Source: Collimonas sp. PA-H2 (GTDB lineage Bacteria > Pseudomonadota > Gammaproteobacteria > Burkholderiales > Burkholderiaceae_D). From it: a DNA stretch of 64,000 nt. The translations under genes were made by a program, and so were the position numbers. The notes beneath the pieces were generated by a model, which saw only the letters and a list, made by a program, of their open reading frames with translations, made no database searches and was not told the origin of the DNA. This document shows positions 1 through 9,548 of the stretch, one piece after another (positions within the stretch are counted from its first letter, which is position 1; each line of letters opens with the position of its first letter). Location of the stretch: assembly GCF_002564105.1 (NCBI RefSeq), contig NZ_PDBX01000001.1:4774001-4838000 (forward strand), given 5' to 3'.

Positions 1-1
1 C

Positions 2-148
2 ATGGTGCAGCCGGTTAGCACCGGGCGTGCCGACGGCAAGCAGGTGGAGATCGTCAAGGGGCTCAAGGCAGGCGTGCGTTATGCGGCCGAAGGCAGTTTC
101 GTTCTCAAATCGGAACTCGGCAAGAGCAGCGCCGAGCACGCACACTAA
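2..148 (+). CDS. C-terminal end of an RND efflux periplasmic adaptor (CusB/CzcB-type), partial
   Basis: An open frame enters from the left edge and stops at TAA 146-148, giving about 48 residues. The visible part contains GKQVEIVKGLKAGVRYAAEG, the kind of beta-barrel/membrane-proximal sequence found at the end of membrane fusion proteins (KVEILSGLKAGDKVV in the family), and it ends in a histidine-containing tail (SSAEHAH). The gene stops 23 bases before the start of the CzcA/CusA-type pump, the normal adaptor-then-pump order of a heavy-metal efflux operon. In such systems the adaptor bridges the inner-membrane pump and an outer-membrane channel. Only the tail is visible, so the metal cannot be assigned. 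Confidence 0.8.
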   Translation: MVQPVSTGRADGKQVEIVKGLKAGVRYAAEGSFVLKSELGKSSAEHAH

Positions 149-171
149 GCGCACACCAAGGACCGGATCCC

Positions 172-3100
172 ATGTTTGAACGCATCATACGATTCTCGAT
201 CGAACAACGCTGGCTGATCATGCTGGCCGTGTTCGCGATGGCGGCACTCGGCATCTACAACTACCAGAAACTGCCTATCGATGCCGTGCCGGACATCACC
301 AATGTGCAGGTGCAGATCAATACCGCCGCACCTGGCTATTCGCCGCTGGAAACCGAACAGCGAGTGACCTTCCCGATAGAAACGGTGATGTCGGGCCTGC
401 CGCATCTGCAGCAGACCCGTTCCCTGTCGCGCTACGGCCTGTCCCAGGTGACGGTGATTTTCAAGGACGGCACCGACATCTATTTCGCCCGCCAGCTGGT
501 CAATGAGCGGATCCAGGAAGCCAGGGGCAAGCTGCCGGCCGGGGTGGCGCCGGCCATGGGGCCGATCTCCAGCGGCCTCGGCGAAATCTACCTGTGGACG
601 GTGGAAGCCAAGGACGGCGCAAGGAAACCTGACGGCAGCGCTTACACGGCCACCGACCTGCGAGAAATACAGGACTGGATCATCAAGCCGCAGTTGCGCA
701 ATGTCAGCGGCGTTACTGAAATCAATTCGATCGGCGGCTTCGCCAAGGAATACCAGGTGGCGCCGCGGCCGGAGAAGCTGGCGTCGTACGGCCTGACCCT
801 GCAGGATATCGTGACGGCGCTGGACCGCAACAACAGCAATGTCGGCGCCGGCTATATCGAAAAACGCGGCGAGCAGCTGCTGATCCGGGCGCCGGGCCAG
901 GTCAGTTCGATGGACGACATACGCAACATCATCCTGGGCAATGTGCAGGGCGTGCCGATCCGCATCCGCGATGTCGGCGAAGTTGGCATCGGCCGTGAGC
1001 TGCGCACCGGCGCCGCCACCGAGAACGGCCGCGAAGTGGTGCTGGGAACGGTCTTCATGCTGATCGGCGAAAACAGCCGGGCGGTGTCGCAGGCAGTCGA
1101 CCGCAAGATGGTGGAAATCAACCGCAGCCTGCCGCCTGGAGTCGAAGCCATCACGGTCTATGACCGTACGGTGCTGGTCGACAAGGCGATCAACACCGTC
1201 AAGAAGAATTTGCTGGAAGGCGCCATCCTGGTGATCGCCATCCTCTTCATGTTCCTCGGGAATATCCGCGCCGCCATCATCACCGCGATGGTGATCCCGC
1301 TGTCGATGCTGTTCACCTTCACCGGCATGGTGCAGTACAAGGTGAGCGCCAACCTGCTCAGCCTGGGAGCGCTCGACTTCGGCATCATCATCGACGGTGC
1401 GGTGGTGATCGTGGAAAACTGCGTGCGGCGGCTAGCCCATGCGCAGGCGCATCACGGCCGCCCCCTGACCCGCAGCGAGCGCTTCCATGAAGTCTTTGCG
1501 GCCTCCAAGGAGGCGCGCCGGCCCTTGCTGTTCGGTCAGGTCATCATCATGGTGGTGTATCTGCCGATCTTCGCCCTGACCGGCGTCGAAGGGAAGATGT
1601 TCAATCCGATGGCTTTGACGGTGGTGATCGCCCTGGTCGGTGCGATGATATTGTCGATTACCTTTATCCCGGCGGCGGTGGCCTTGTTCATCGGCAAGCG
1701 GGTGTCGGAAACCGAAAACTTCCTGATGCGCGGCGCCAAGCGCTTCTATGCGCCGGTGCTGGAATGGGTCATGCAGCGCAAGCCCCTGGTGCTGGGCTGC
1801 GCGCTTGCGGTGCTGCTGCTGTCAGGGGTGCTGGCGACGCGTCTTGGCAGCGAATTCGTGCCGAGTCTGAACGAAGGCGATATTGCAATCCAAGCCTTGC
1901 GCATTCCTGGCACCAGCCTGACGCAGTCGCTGGAAATGCAAAAGCAGCTTGAAAGTACGCTGACGCGGCAGTTCCCGGAAATCGAACGCGTGTTCGCTCG
2001 CAGCGGCACGGCGGAAATCGCTTCTGATCCGATGCCGCCGAATATTTCCGATGGCTACATCATGCTCAAGCCGGAAGCCAGCTGGCCTAAGCCGAAGAAG
2101 ACACGGCCGGAGCTGCTGGCAGCGATCCAGGAAGCTGCCAACAATGTGCCGGGCAATAACTATGAGTTTTCCCAGCCTATCCAGCTGCGCTTCAACGAAC
2201 TGATCTCGGGCGTGCGCAGCGATGTCGCGGTCAAGATCTTCGGCGACGACATGGCGGTCCTGAACGACACTGCCGACAAGGTCTCGGCGGTGCTGGGCAA
2301 GATCAGCGGCGCCGCCGAAGTGAAAATCGAGCAGACTTCCGGCCTGCCTATGCTGACCGTGAATATCGACCGCGACAAGACCGCGCGCTACGGGCTCAAC
2401 GTGGCGGATGTGCAGGATGTGGTCGCTACCGCCATCGGCGGCAAGGAAGCCGGCACCCTGTTCCAGGGCGACCGTCGCTTCGATATCGTGGTGCGCCTGC
2501 CGGAAGAGCTGCGCAGCGACCTGGAAGCGTTCAAGCGCCTACCCATATCCTTGCCGCGCAGCGCCGGCGGAGAAGGGCGCACCAACTACATTCCGCTGGG
2601 CGAAGTAGCCAGCCTGGAACTGGCGCCGGGGCCTAACCAGATCAGCCGCGAAAACGGCAAGCGGCGGATTGTGGTGAGCGCGAACGTGCGTGGCCGCGAT
2701 ATCGGCTCGTTTGTGAGCGAGGCCGAGGCCCGGCTGCAACGGCAGGTCAAGATCCCGTCCGGCTACTGGACCAGCTGGGGCGGCCAGTTCGAGCAGCTGC
2801 AATCGGCCACGCAAAGGCTGCAGATCGTGATCCCGGTAGCCTTGCTGCTGGTGTTTACCCTGCTGTTTGCGATGTTCGGCAACGTCAAGGACGGCCTGCT
2901 GGTATTCAGCGGCATTCCATTCGCACTGACCGGAGGCATCGTCGCCCTGTGGCTGCGCGGGATTCCCTTGTCGATTTCGGCGGCGGTCGGCTTTATTGCG
3001 CTGTGCGGGGTGGCGGTGCTGAACGGACTGGTGATGATTGCTTTTATCCGCAGCTTGCGCGAGGAGGGCCGTGGCCTCGACCTGGCGATACGGGAAGGCG

Positions 3101-3345
3101 CGCTGACCCGTTTGCGGCCAGTGCTGATGACGGCGCTGGTGGCTTCGCTAGGTTTCGTGCCGATGGCGATCGCCACCGGCACCGGCGCCGAGGTGCAGCG
3201 GCCGCTGGCGACGGTGGTGATCGGCGGAATTTTGTCGTCGACCATCCTGACCTTGCTGGTGCTGCCTATCCTGTATCAGTTGTTCCATCGGCGCGATGAA
3301 GACGACCCGCAGCAGCTAGCTGAGGATGCGGCCGTCCAGCGTTGA
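172..3345 (+). CDS. Heavy-metal efflux RND pump, CzcA/CusA family (1057 aa)
   Basis: Inner-membrane proton-driven pump that exports divalent or monovalent metal ions through a tripartite adaptor/outer-membrane complex. The length (1057 aa) is normal for the HME-RND family. The first transmembrane helix lies near residues 14-31, followed by the PDITNVQVQI periplasmic start. The proton-relay helix reads LDFGIIIDGAVVIVEN, which places D402, D408 and E415 at the positions of the essential acidic residues of CzcA. A second helix bundle lies at about 873-1030. It starts 23 bases after the adaptor gene and is closed by a strong terminator. Metal specificity (Co/Zn/Cd, Ni or Cu/Ag) is not decided here: the conserved DFG...DGA form favours the CzcA side, but this is inference. 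Confidence 0.93.
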   Translation: MFERIIRFSIEQRWLIMLAVFAMAALGIYNYQKLPIDAVPDITNVQVQINTAAPGYSPLETEQRVTFPIETVMSGLPHLQQTRSLSRYGLSQVTVIFKDGTDIYFARQLVNERIQEARGKLPAGVAPAMGPISSGLGEIYLWTVEAKDGARKPDGSAYTATDLREIQDWIIKPQLRNVSGVTEINSIGGFAKEYQVAPRPEKLASYGLTLQDIVTALDRNNSNVGAGYIEKRGEQLLIRAPGQVSSMDDIRNIILGNVQGVPIRIRDVGEVGIGRELRTGAATENGREVVLGTVFMLIGENSRAVSQAVDRKMVEINRSLPPGVEAITVYDRTVLVDKAINTVKKNLLEGAILVIAILFMFLGNIRAAIITAMVIPLSMLFTFTGMVQYKVSANLLSLGALDFGIIIDGAVVIVENCVRRLAHAQAHHGRPLTRSERFHEVFAASKEARRPLLFGQVIIMVVYLPIFALTGVEGKMFNPMALTVVIALVGAMILSITFIPAAVALFIGKRVSETENFLMRGAKRFYAPVLEWVMQRKPLVLGCALAVLLLSGVLATRLGSEFVPSLNEGDIAIQALRIPGTSLTQSLEMQKQLESTLTRQFPEIERVFARSGTAEIASDPMPPNISDGYIMLKPEASWPKPKKTRPELLAAIQEAANNVPGNNYEFSQPIQLRFNELISGVRSDVAVKIFGDDMAVLNDTADKVSAVLGKISGAAEVKIEQTSGLPMLTVNIDRDKTARYGLNVADVQDVVATAIGGKEAGTLFQGDRRFDIVVRLPEELRSDLEAFKRLPISLPRSAGGEGRTNYIPLGEVASLELAPGPNQISRENGKRRIVVSANVRGRDIGSFVSEAEARLQRQVKIPSGYWTSWGGQFEQLQSATQRLQIVIPVALLLVFTLLFAMFGNVKDGLLVFSGIPFALTGGIVALWLRGIPLSISAAVGFIALCGVAVLNGLVMIAFIRSLREEGRGLDLAIREGALTRLRPVLMTALVASLGFVPMAIATGTGAEVQRPLATVVIGGILSSTILTLLVLPILYQLFHRRDEDDPQQLAEDAAVQR

Positions 3346-3392
3346 TCTGCTAAAGAGAGTATTTCCCGCCCAAGTGTCCCCTTGGGTTTGCG

Positions 3393-3427
3393 CGCCCGGA
3401 TACTTGTCAGTGTCCGGGCGTTTTTTT
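3393..3427 (+). terminator. Rho-independent terminator after the metal efflux operon
   Basis: Perfect 8-bp stem CGCCCGGA/TCCGGGCG (3393-3400 and 3413-3420) with a 12-base loop, followed by seven T residues at 3421-3427. The last T residues overlap the stop codon of the convergent DUF1841 gene. Confidence 0.9.
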
Positions 3428-3851
3428 ACAGGCGCTTTTTCACGCACTCGATATAGGCGGCGCCGTCCGGCGGCAAGCCGCTGCGCTGCGAGTTCCAGAT
3501 CATCTCGCCCAGGCATTCCATGATGTGGTGATGCGCCTCGTGCTCCGATTGCAGCCGTTGTGTCAGGGCTGTCGCTGCGGCCTTGATCCCCGGCGGCTGG
3601 TCGATCGAGATCTGCTCGGCGATCGACAGATGCATGGACAGGTGCAGGAAGGGGTTGGTCTGGCCGTTCTCCACCGAGTAGTCGGCGTCGAGCGCGGCGT
3701 CGACGTCTTTCAGGTCGCCGGTGTATTCGGGATGCTGCGCCAGCCAGTCGCTGGCGATGGCTTCCAGCGGCGTCAGGATTTCGCCGGCGCGATGCTTGCG
3801 GTAGGTCTCGCAGAAAAAACGGCGGACATCGTCTTGGGATGGATTGAACAT
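3426..3851 (-). CDS. DUF1841 family protein (141 aa)
   Basis: Small cytoplasmic protein of unknown function. The start MFNPSQDDVRRFFCETYRKH and the histidine-rich middle (NPFLHLSMHLSIAEQ, then EHEAHHHIMECLGEMIW) are hallmarks of the DUF1841 family of beta- and gammaproteobacteria. An upstream in-frame ATG would add 24 residues that read through the tandem repeats at 3896-3928; I reject it because family members begin at MFNP. The HEAHH(H)xxE pattern suggests metal binding, but no role is established. From memory, this family is often encoded beside nth in Burkholderiales. Here nth lies 15 kb away at the other side of the accessory block, suggesting the block split the two. Confidence 0.88.
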   Translation of the reverse strand: MFNPSQDDVRRFFCETYRKHRAGEILTPLEAIASDWLAQHPEYTGDLKDVDAALDADYSVENGQTNPFLHLSMHLSIAEQISIDQPPGIKAAATALTQRLQSEHEAHHHIMECLGEMIWNSQRSGLPPDGAAYIECVKKRL

Positions 3852-3895
3852 GAGGTAAGTCTTAGAGCCTTTGTTTATGCGGTTTTGCGAAGATT

Positions 3896-3928
3896 GTCCA
3901 AAATTCGTCCAAAATTCTTCCAAAATGA
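3896..3928. repeat. Three tandem 11-bp repeats (gtccaaaattc)
   Basis: Two exact copies of GTCCAAAATTC (3896-3906, 3907-3917) and a third degenerate copy (TTCCAAAATGA, 3918-3928). They lie between the DUF1841 start and the end of the integrase fragment. The 11-bp period puts the copies on one face of the helix, as in arm-type integrase sites or an operator/iteron array. They are at the edge of the accessory block, so an attachment-site role is possible but unproven. Confidence 0.75.
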
Positions 3929-3934
3929 ATATCG

Positions 3935-4546
3935 CTATTTTACAGAGACTTCCTGATAAGCGGTCCCGCGTAGGTCGTCATAGATGGCCGTTGTTTTAGC
4001 TTCTTTGTGCCCCATTATTGCTTGCGCGAAGTCGGCACCGTATTGTTCTTTATATAATCTCTCTGCTAAAGAGCGAATCTCGTGGAACGTTACCGGGGTT
4101 TTTCCTTCGCCTGGCAATACATTGGCGAATCCCCGCGCCGCTCTGAACGCATCTGAAATTCCTTGGGGAGAAGTCGGGTCACCTGGCTTATTTATGCCTC
4201 TGTGTCGAACATGATGAACCATGTATTTGCTCAGGATGTTGTCTCGGCATTGCTTTATGACATCATCAATCGACATCCCGAAAGCGGTCAAATGTACATT
4301 CGTGTCAATTTTTAGCTTCGTGCGACCGCCCCCTTTTCTTTGTGCCACATATAGAAAACCGTCCCTCGCGTCGGAAAACAGCATATTGGCAATATCGTCG
4401 CGGCGCTGCCCTGTTACTAGAGCGAGATCCATTGCATTTTTTAGCCACGGTACGGCTTTTTCCCTTATGAGCAGGAAATTTTCCAGCGTCATACGATCCC
4501 GAGTTGGATTATATTCAGGAGAATAGGTAACAGAGACTGGATTCTT
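3935..4546 (-). pseudogene. Phage-type tyrosine recombinase, C-terminal catalytic fragment
   Basis: About 203 residues of a phage integrase. They include the catalytic-domain start (NPTRDRMTLENFLLI), the first arginine region (ALVTGQRRDDIANM), the HxxR box (FHEIRSLAERLY) and the nucleophile region (MGHKEAKTTAIYDDLRG). The arm-binding and SAM-like core-binding N-terminal domains are missing. The open frame continues upstream to 4966, but that part is the antisense of the terminase fragment on the other strand, so the true integrase sequence ends near 4546. No start codon belongs to the fragment. It is read as a decayed integrase left by a deletion that joined it head-on to phage structural DNA. 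The family is Int-P4/DUF3596-like by general appearance only. Confidence 0.85.
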
Positions 4547-5866
4547 GCCTGCCTCTATGCGGTGTATGACGGCAAGCTGGAGATCGGTTCGAACACCTAC
4601 ATTGGCGCGCCGAACCTGCAGCAGGTCGCCGACGGCGTATGGATGGAGATGCAGGACTCGAAGATTGCCATGGCGAACGGCCCCCATTCCTGGCTGTGCG
4701 ACTATTTCGTTATCACGAAGACCCGCGTGTATGTGACCGGCTTCGAGGAGCAGTGGTTTGTTGGCCGTGTCGCGCTCGCCAAGGGGCAGTCCGTCGGCAT
4801 CGCGGGTAAGCACCGCTGGGCGCAGCTGATCATTGTCGATGAGGCCGCCGGTGTGAGTGACGACCATTTCGACGTGATCGATGGCACGCAGACGCAGCCT
4901 TGCAACCGCACGCTGATTGCCTCGCAGGGCGTCCGTAGCAGTGGCCGACACCACGCCTCGCATCACAAGCTATCGGCGCGCAATGGCGGCTCTTGGCATG
5001 CGTTGAGGTTCAACTCCGAGCGCTCGCCCTTCGCGACCACCAAATGGCTCAAGGAGCGTGAGAGGGAAAGCGGTGGCCGGGACTCGGTCGAGTATCAGAT
5101 CCGCGTATTGGGCCTGTTCCCTGAGCAGTCTGAGCGCTTCTTGCTAGGCCGCAGCCAGGTAGAGAGGCTGGTTGGTGTCGAGCGCACGATCAGCGCCGGC
5201 GAGCCCTATGGAAACCTGTTCATCATCGACGTGGCTGCCGGCGTATTCCGCGATAAGACCGTCGGCACCTACGCGAGGGTGATCGGCAACGGGGACCGCA
5301 TCGATGCTGATCCGCGGCGCGTGGACATCATGGACGTGCCCATTTTCTCGAACGCCCTAGATTGGCAGCACATCGCCGGCGAGGTATTCCACTACACGCA
5401 GCGCCTGTCCAACTGCACCATGCTGGTCGACGTCGGCGGGCAAGGCATCCAGTTCGCCAAGATGCTGGAAAACCTAGGTTGCCCCAGCGTCGTCAAGATC
5501 AACTGGGGCAACCCATGCTTCAAAAAGAAAAATAAGGATCGCTTCTTCAACCTCCGGGCACAGTGCTCAGTGCTGGCTGCTGAGGCTGTGAAGGACACCC
5601 GAATCACGTTCTCCAATCAGCACGTCCAAGATCTGCTCGACCAAGCGTCCAAGATTCCCTATTTCTTCGATGAGAAGGCCAGGTATCACATCGAGCCGAA
5701 AGACAAGATGAAGGAAGAGGGCATTCCATCCCCCGATCTATGGGATACCGTCTGCATGGCTTTCTTAGAGAGTGCTCATTACATTGGATCGGCAGACTAT
5801 GACTCTGCTCAGTCATACTTGGATGCGGCGCGCAGAGCTGCGGAGGACGCGTTTGCAGGGGCTTAA
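4541..5866 (+). pseudogene. Phage terminase large subunit, N-terminally truncated
   Basis: About 440 residues. The visible part starts inside the ATPase domain (DGKLEIGSNTYIGAPNLQQV), shows a Walker B-like segment AQLIIVDEAAGVSDDHFD, and continues into a nuclease domain with acidic positions (NLFIIDVAAGVF, TMLVDVGGQGIQFAKML, PDLWDTVCMAF). The Walker A part is missing, so the motor cannot work. A GTG at 4562 could start translation of a remnant but has no clear ribosome site. The upstream edge coincides with the broken edge of the integrase on the opposite strand (about 4541-4546), which marks a deletion junction. No portal, capsid or tail genes follow. Confidence 0.8.
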
Positions 5867-6323
5867 GTTGCATGGAGTACCAATGTGATTCCGTCTCGTT
5901 CTCTTGGTCATGTCCTTGCTCCTGCAACCGACTTTTCGGTCGAGCTTGTGAAGCAAAGTGAACACTTAGAGCCTAATGTTCAGAATTTCTGGAGCCATTT
6001 CTTCCGCATCACGCTGTCAATTCTGACAGCTATTTGCGTTTGTTTTCTTGCGGTAAATTCCGATGCGGGCAGCTTTATTTATACAGCGCACTTTGATGCG
6101 TGATGGCATCGCTCATCCATGCGGTTGTGTCGGTCGTAAAAAATCATCCGATCCGGTTTCGATTTAAGCCACCTTAGACAATGAATCTCGTTGCGCATGG
6201 CTTCGAGAATTGCAAACTGGACATAGCCTCAATTTCACAAGCTTCGTTGTACCTAGAAGTGAGGTGATCTCATGGCATTTCGCTGTGAGGCGCCCTAATG
6301 CAATTCACGGAGGAAAAAAACTG
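5867..6323. other. Gap between terminase fragment and collagenase; no gene supported
   Basis: About 450 bases with only short open frames of unconvincing composition. A 72-codon frame at 5885-6103 has a hydrophobic stretch but no ribosome site or recognisable family. The end of this stretch carries the collagenase ribosome site (GGAGG at 6309-6313). Confidence 0.6.
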
Positions 6324-8585
6324 ATGCTTACTTCAAAAATAAATTTTTTGTTTGCAGGTCTGATGTTAGTCTGCATATCGCAGTCCGGCTACGCCGGGAC
6401 CGTGCCAGACAATCTCGGTGCAGAGCCGGCGTTACCCAAACAGGCACCGATGCCGCGTGCCAGGCAAACTCTGCCGCCTTCACCTGAACAATCTAAATAC
6501 AATCTGCCGCCGACCAAGAAACCACGTGTCGACTTGATGGATCCCAAGAGTCGCCAAGCCAAAGAAAATCGCGCGAAAGCGATGACAACCACCCCGGACT
6601 GCAAGGATATGAACAAACTGGCGAGTTACGACGGCAGCGCGCTGGCCGACTACATCGTCAATTTGCCCGACTACGAATGCCACTATGGTTTGTTTTCGCT
6701 CAATGCCGAACAAGCTGCCAAAGTTTATTCTGCAGGTAATTTCAACGCGGTCGCAAAGCGTTTCGTCCAGGAAGGCAACAATTACAACGCCGGCAATATG
6801 GCTTTGGTCAATCTGTTGATTTATCTACGCGCCGGATATTATTTAGCCAGTAATAATGTCATTCCGGGCCCTTCCGCTTCATTGACGGACATTCTACGCC
6901 CTGCAATCAAACAACTGGTCGATGGCGACATGCTATTCAAGGCAAATGCTGTGGGTCCAAGTACAGCTGGCGAAACGTTTAATTTGATCACTAATATGCA
7001 CGACGAAGCCTACTACCTGGGGAGTATGAAAGCCCTGGTGCAGCGCTATACCAATACCGACAGCAACCCTAATGCCGTCAATGCATTGCGCCAACCTAGC
7101 GCCGCTGGTGGCTTTACTGGCGTGTTGACCGTGCTGTTCTCCGCGCATGGGAGAAGCGAAGGGAAATTGTTGCTGCAAAATGACACTTCATATCCAGCAG
7201 CACTGAATAATTTTGTCGTTAGCAATAAGGCCGCACTTCTGGGAACCGAAACTGCGTATCAACTCACTGACACAGCAAACGAGGCATTTCGTTTCATGCA
7301 ATATCCGACACAGAAAGCTGGTGTCAAAATCATGATCAAAAATCAGTTGGCAACAACCACCATGACGGGCGCAGATAGTGATCTCTGGTTGGCTGCAGCG
7401 ACAGCGGTGAAATATAACGACAATGCTAATTGTGCGGAATACGGTACTTGTGATTTCGAAACTCGACTTGCCGATGCCGTATTGCAAAATAAGTATACTT
7501 GTAGCCCCACCATACGGATCCGTGCTCAGCAGATGACACCGGCGCAAATGCAATCGTCGTGCAATCTGCTACAGACGGAAGAGTCCTATTTCCATGACAT
7601 GCTGCAAACCAATCGTACACCTGTGGCTAACGACTATAATACTTCGCTGGAAGTGGTGGTATTTGATGATTACACCAACTACAACAGGTATGCCGGAGTA
7701 ATTTTCGGTATCAGTACCAATAACGGCGGGATGTATTTGGAAGGCAGCCCCGCCGTGCCTGGCAACCAGGCGCGTTTCATTGCCCACGAAGCATCTTGGT
7801 TGCGTCCGGTATTTCAGGTATGGAACCTGGAACACGAATATGTCCATTATCTGGATGGGCGCTTCGACATGTACGGAGATTTCAGCGCAGCTACAGTGAA
7901 GCCGACCGTTTGGTGGATTGAAGGCCTTGCCGAGTATTTATCCAAGAAAAATGACAACCAGGAATCGATCGATGTCGCCCGTACCGGCACTTACCGCCTG
8001 AGCCAAATATTCGATAATACGTATTCGATGGCGGATTATGTGCCGCGAGCATATCGCTGGGGCTACATGGCAACTCGTTTTATGGTTGAACGCCATCGTA
8101 ATGATGTCGATACCGTGGTAGCCAAATTCCGCGTCGGCGATTACGACGGCTATCAAAATACGATGGCTTACATAGGCGCCCGCTACGACGACGAGTTTGT
8201 CAGCTGGGTCAAGACTGCGAGCACTGCCGGTGAACCGCCGTTACCCGATGGTCCGGTACTACCAAGCTGTACATCATCCAGTTATCTGGGCAAGAATTGC
8301 TCGATCAAGGGCTTATCGTCTTCTGATCACATATACGCTTATATCCAGCTACCGAGCGGGGCAAAAAACCTAAATTTGCGCACCACCGGCGGTAGCGGTG
8401 ATGTCGATATGTACATTGCCCTTGATCGTTACCCAACCACCAGCTCTTACGATGCCGCCTCCACCAATGCGGGTAACAGGGAAAACATTGCTCTGGCAAC
8501 CCCTGCTGCAGGGCACTGGTACTACATTTTGCTCACCGCTAAGCAAGCATTTGACGGCGTGTCACTGAGCGCTACCTACGATTAA
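6324..8585 (+). CDS. Secreted M9-family collagenase with C-terminal PPC domain (753 aa)
   Basis: Zinc metalloprotease predicted to be exported and to cleave collagen-like proteins. The start at 6324 has a GGAGG site 10 bases upstream and gives a signal peptide (MLTSKINFLFAGLMLVC...GYAG); the longer frame from 6210 lacks this support. The N-terminal half matches the peptidase M9N activator region. The zinc site is HEYVH (residues 504-508) in LEHEYVHYLDGRFDMYGDF, with the downstream glutamate in WWIEGLAEYLS. The last 85 residues (from about SDHIYAYIQLP, with GGSGDVDMYIAL) form a pre-peptidase C-terminal (PPC) domain. It stands alone with its own upstream and downstream gaps. It lies between phage remnants and T6SS genes, so it may have come with the accessory block. 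Confidence 0.92.
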   Translation: MLTSKINFLFAGLMLVCISQSGYAGTVPDNLGAEPALPKQAPMPRARQTLPPSPEQSKYNLPPTKKPRVDLMDPKSRQAKENRAKAMTTTPDCKDMNKLASYDGSALADYIVNLPDYECHYGLFSLNAEQAAKVYSAGNFNAVAKRFVQEGNNYNAGNMALVNLLIYLRAGYYLASNNVIPGPSASLTDILRPAIKQLVDGDMLFKANAVGPSTAGETFNLITNMHDEAYYLGSMKALVQRYTNTDSNPNAVNALRQPSAAGGFTGVLTVLFSAHGRSEGKLLLQNDTSYPAALNNFVVSNKAALLGTETAYQLTDTANEAFRFMQYPTQKAGVKIMIKNQLATTTMTGADSDLWLAAATAVKYNDNANCAEYGTCDFETRLADAVLQNKYTCSPTIRIRAQQMTPAQMQSSCNLLQTEESYFHDMLQTNRTPVANDYNTSLEVVVFDDYTNYNRYAGVIFGISTNNGGMYLEGSPAVPGNQARFIAHEASWLRPVFQVWNLEHEYVHYLDGRFDMYGDFSAATVKPTVWWIEGLAEYLSKKNDNQESIDVARTGTYRLSQIFDNTYSMADYVPRAYRWGYMATRFMVERHRNDVDTVVAKFRVGDYDGYQNTMAYIGARYDDEFVSWVKTASTAGEPPLPDGPVLPSCTSSSYLGKNCSIKGLSSSDHIYAYIQLPSGAKNLNLRTTGGSGDVDMYIALDRYPTTSSYDAASTNAGNRENIALATPAAGHWYYILLTAKQAFDGVSLSATYD

Positions 8586-8609
8586 GCTATCGGTGTCGCC
8601 ATCAGCGTG

Positions 8610-8647
8610 TTGGCACGGTACCCACTTGAATTACAGGGCCGTGCCAA
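8610..8647 (+). terminator. Stem-loop after the collagenase gene, possible terminator
   Basis: TTGGCACGG (8610-8618) pairs with CCGTGCCAA (8639-8647), extended by CCC/GGG (8621-8623 and 8636-8638) after a two-base bulge. It lies 24 bases after the collagenase stop. No T-tract follows, so it may be an mRNA 3' end stem rather than an intrinsic terminator. Confidence 0.45.
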
Positions 8648-9038
8648 TACTGTGTGATGGGATACGGACGCGTGACACGTCATATCCGGAGAAAAAGCAC
8701 CATCGAGCTCGATCAATCCGTTTCGTCAATATGCGTCCGCTCGTAAATCCCTCCGTCGGTACATTGGAGCCGATGACCCTATTGCCAGCAATCATTGTCA
8801 CAGCCATTTTTGCCGGCACAGATCAAAATGCTCTGCCTGCGCGGGGCGCGCCAGACCGCAGAGGATATGCGCGCGTCATGAAATTGGTAGCGCATACTCT
8901 GAAAAAGACACTTGTTCGACATGGAATCTTTGTTTTTGAAAACAAACGTTAAATGCTGCAATTGCCGATGGACAAGTTGCACATGGGTATCTAGGATGAT
9001 TTTCATCGTCTACTACAATGTTGCCTGCATTAGGACCT
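8648..9038. other. Gap with no supported gene
   Basis: About 390 bases. A 119-codon frame spans 8593-8952 but overlaps the stem-loop, lacks a ribosome site and has no protein-like features. I see no RNA gene or repeat here. Confidence 0.5.
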
Positions 9039-9401
9039 ATGAAAACCTACACCAACGATCCATTTATGAAGGACAGTCTCAACAAGATTTTGGGATTGGC
9101 TACACTGACGCTGTACGGTGTCAATGTTCAGCCCGCTGTTGACGGTGTCATCGATAGTGTTTTTCACCACTTGCATAAGAACAAGCCACGCGATCCCGAT
9201 GGTTTTCTGCTGGCATTCAAAAACGGTTTGACGACGCTGGCCGACCGTGCGGACGACAGTATGACGTCCTACAGAAAGACGCTGCATGATGCGGCGTTGC
9301 TTATACGAATGACGCGCATTCCTCCTCATATGAAGTCTGTCGACTCAGCACAAATCGCTAGTCTGTTCCAGAAATTTCAATTGAAGATGGAGCGTCCTTA
9401 G
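9039..9401 (+). CDS. Hypothetical protein (about 120 aa)
   Basis: Unrecognised. The start at 9039 (MKTYTNDPFMKDSLNKILGL) is one of two in-frame ATGs; the other is 21 bases upstream. The protein is predicted mostly helical and soluble, without signal peptide or membrane segment; it has two leucine-rich helices (VDGVIDSVFHHLHKN and FLLAFKNGLTTLADRAD). A GC-rich stem with T-rich loop (GCCGCCA 9436-9442/TGGCGGC 9452-9458) lies 35 bases after the stop. It sits between the collagenase and a convergent HTH gene. Composition is protein-like, but real expression is unproven. Confidence 0.5.
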   Translation: MKTYTNDPFMKDSLNKILGLATLTLYGVNVQPAVDGVIDSVFHHLHKNKPRDPDGFLLAFKNGLTTLADRADDSMTSYRKTLHDAALLIRMTRIPPHMKSVDSAQIASLFQKFQLKMERP

Positions 9402-9548
9402 CCTCAGTTTCGAGGTCGCATCTATAAAGAGGAATGCCGCCACGATTTTTTTGGCGGCGAAGGTGGTGGCGCAGGCTTGCGATCGATTGCACCAACGAGC
9501 TTCTTCAAGCCGTGATCTCCGTTAGCCGGCAATTTTTCGCGATGACCG

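Noticed and set aside
4547..4966. N-terminal half of the 343-codon minus-strand frame covering the integrase fragment
   Set aside because: It is the exact antisense of a clearly protein-like terminase segment on the plus strand and shows no integrase arm or core-binding features.
8593..8952. 119-codon plus-strand frame after the collagenase
   Set aside because: No ribosome site, no protein-like composition, and it runs through the stem-loop at 8610-8647.
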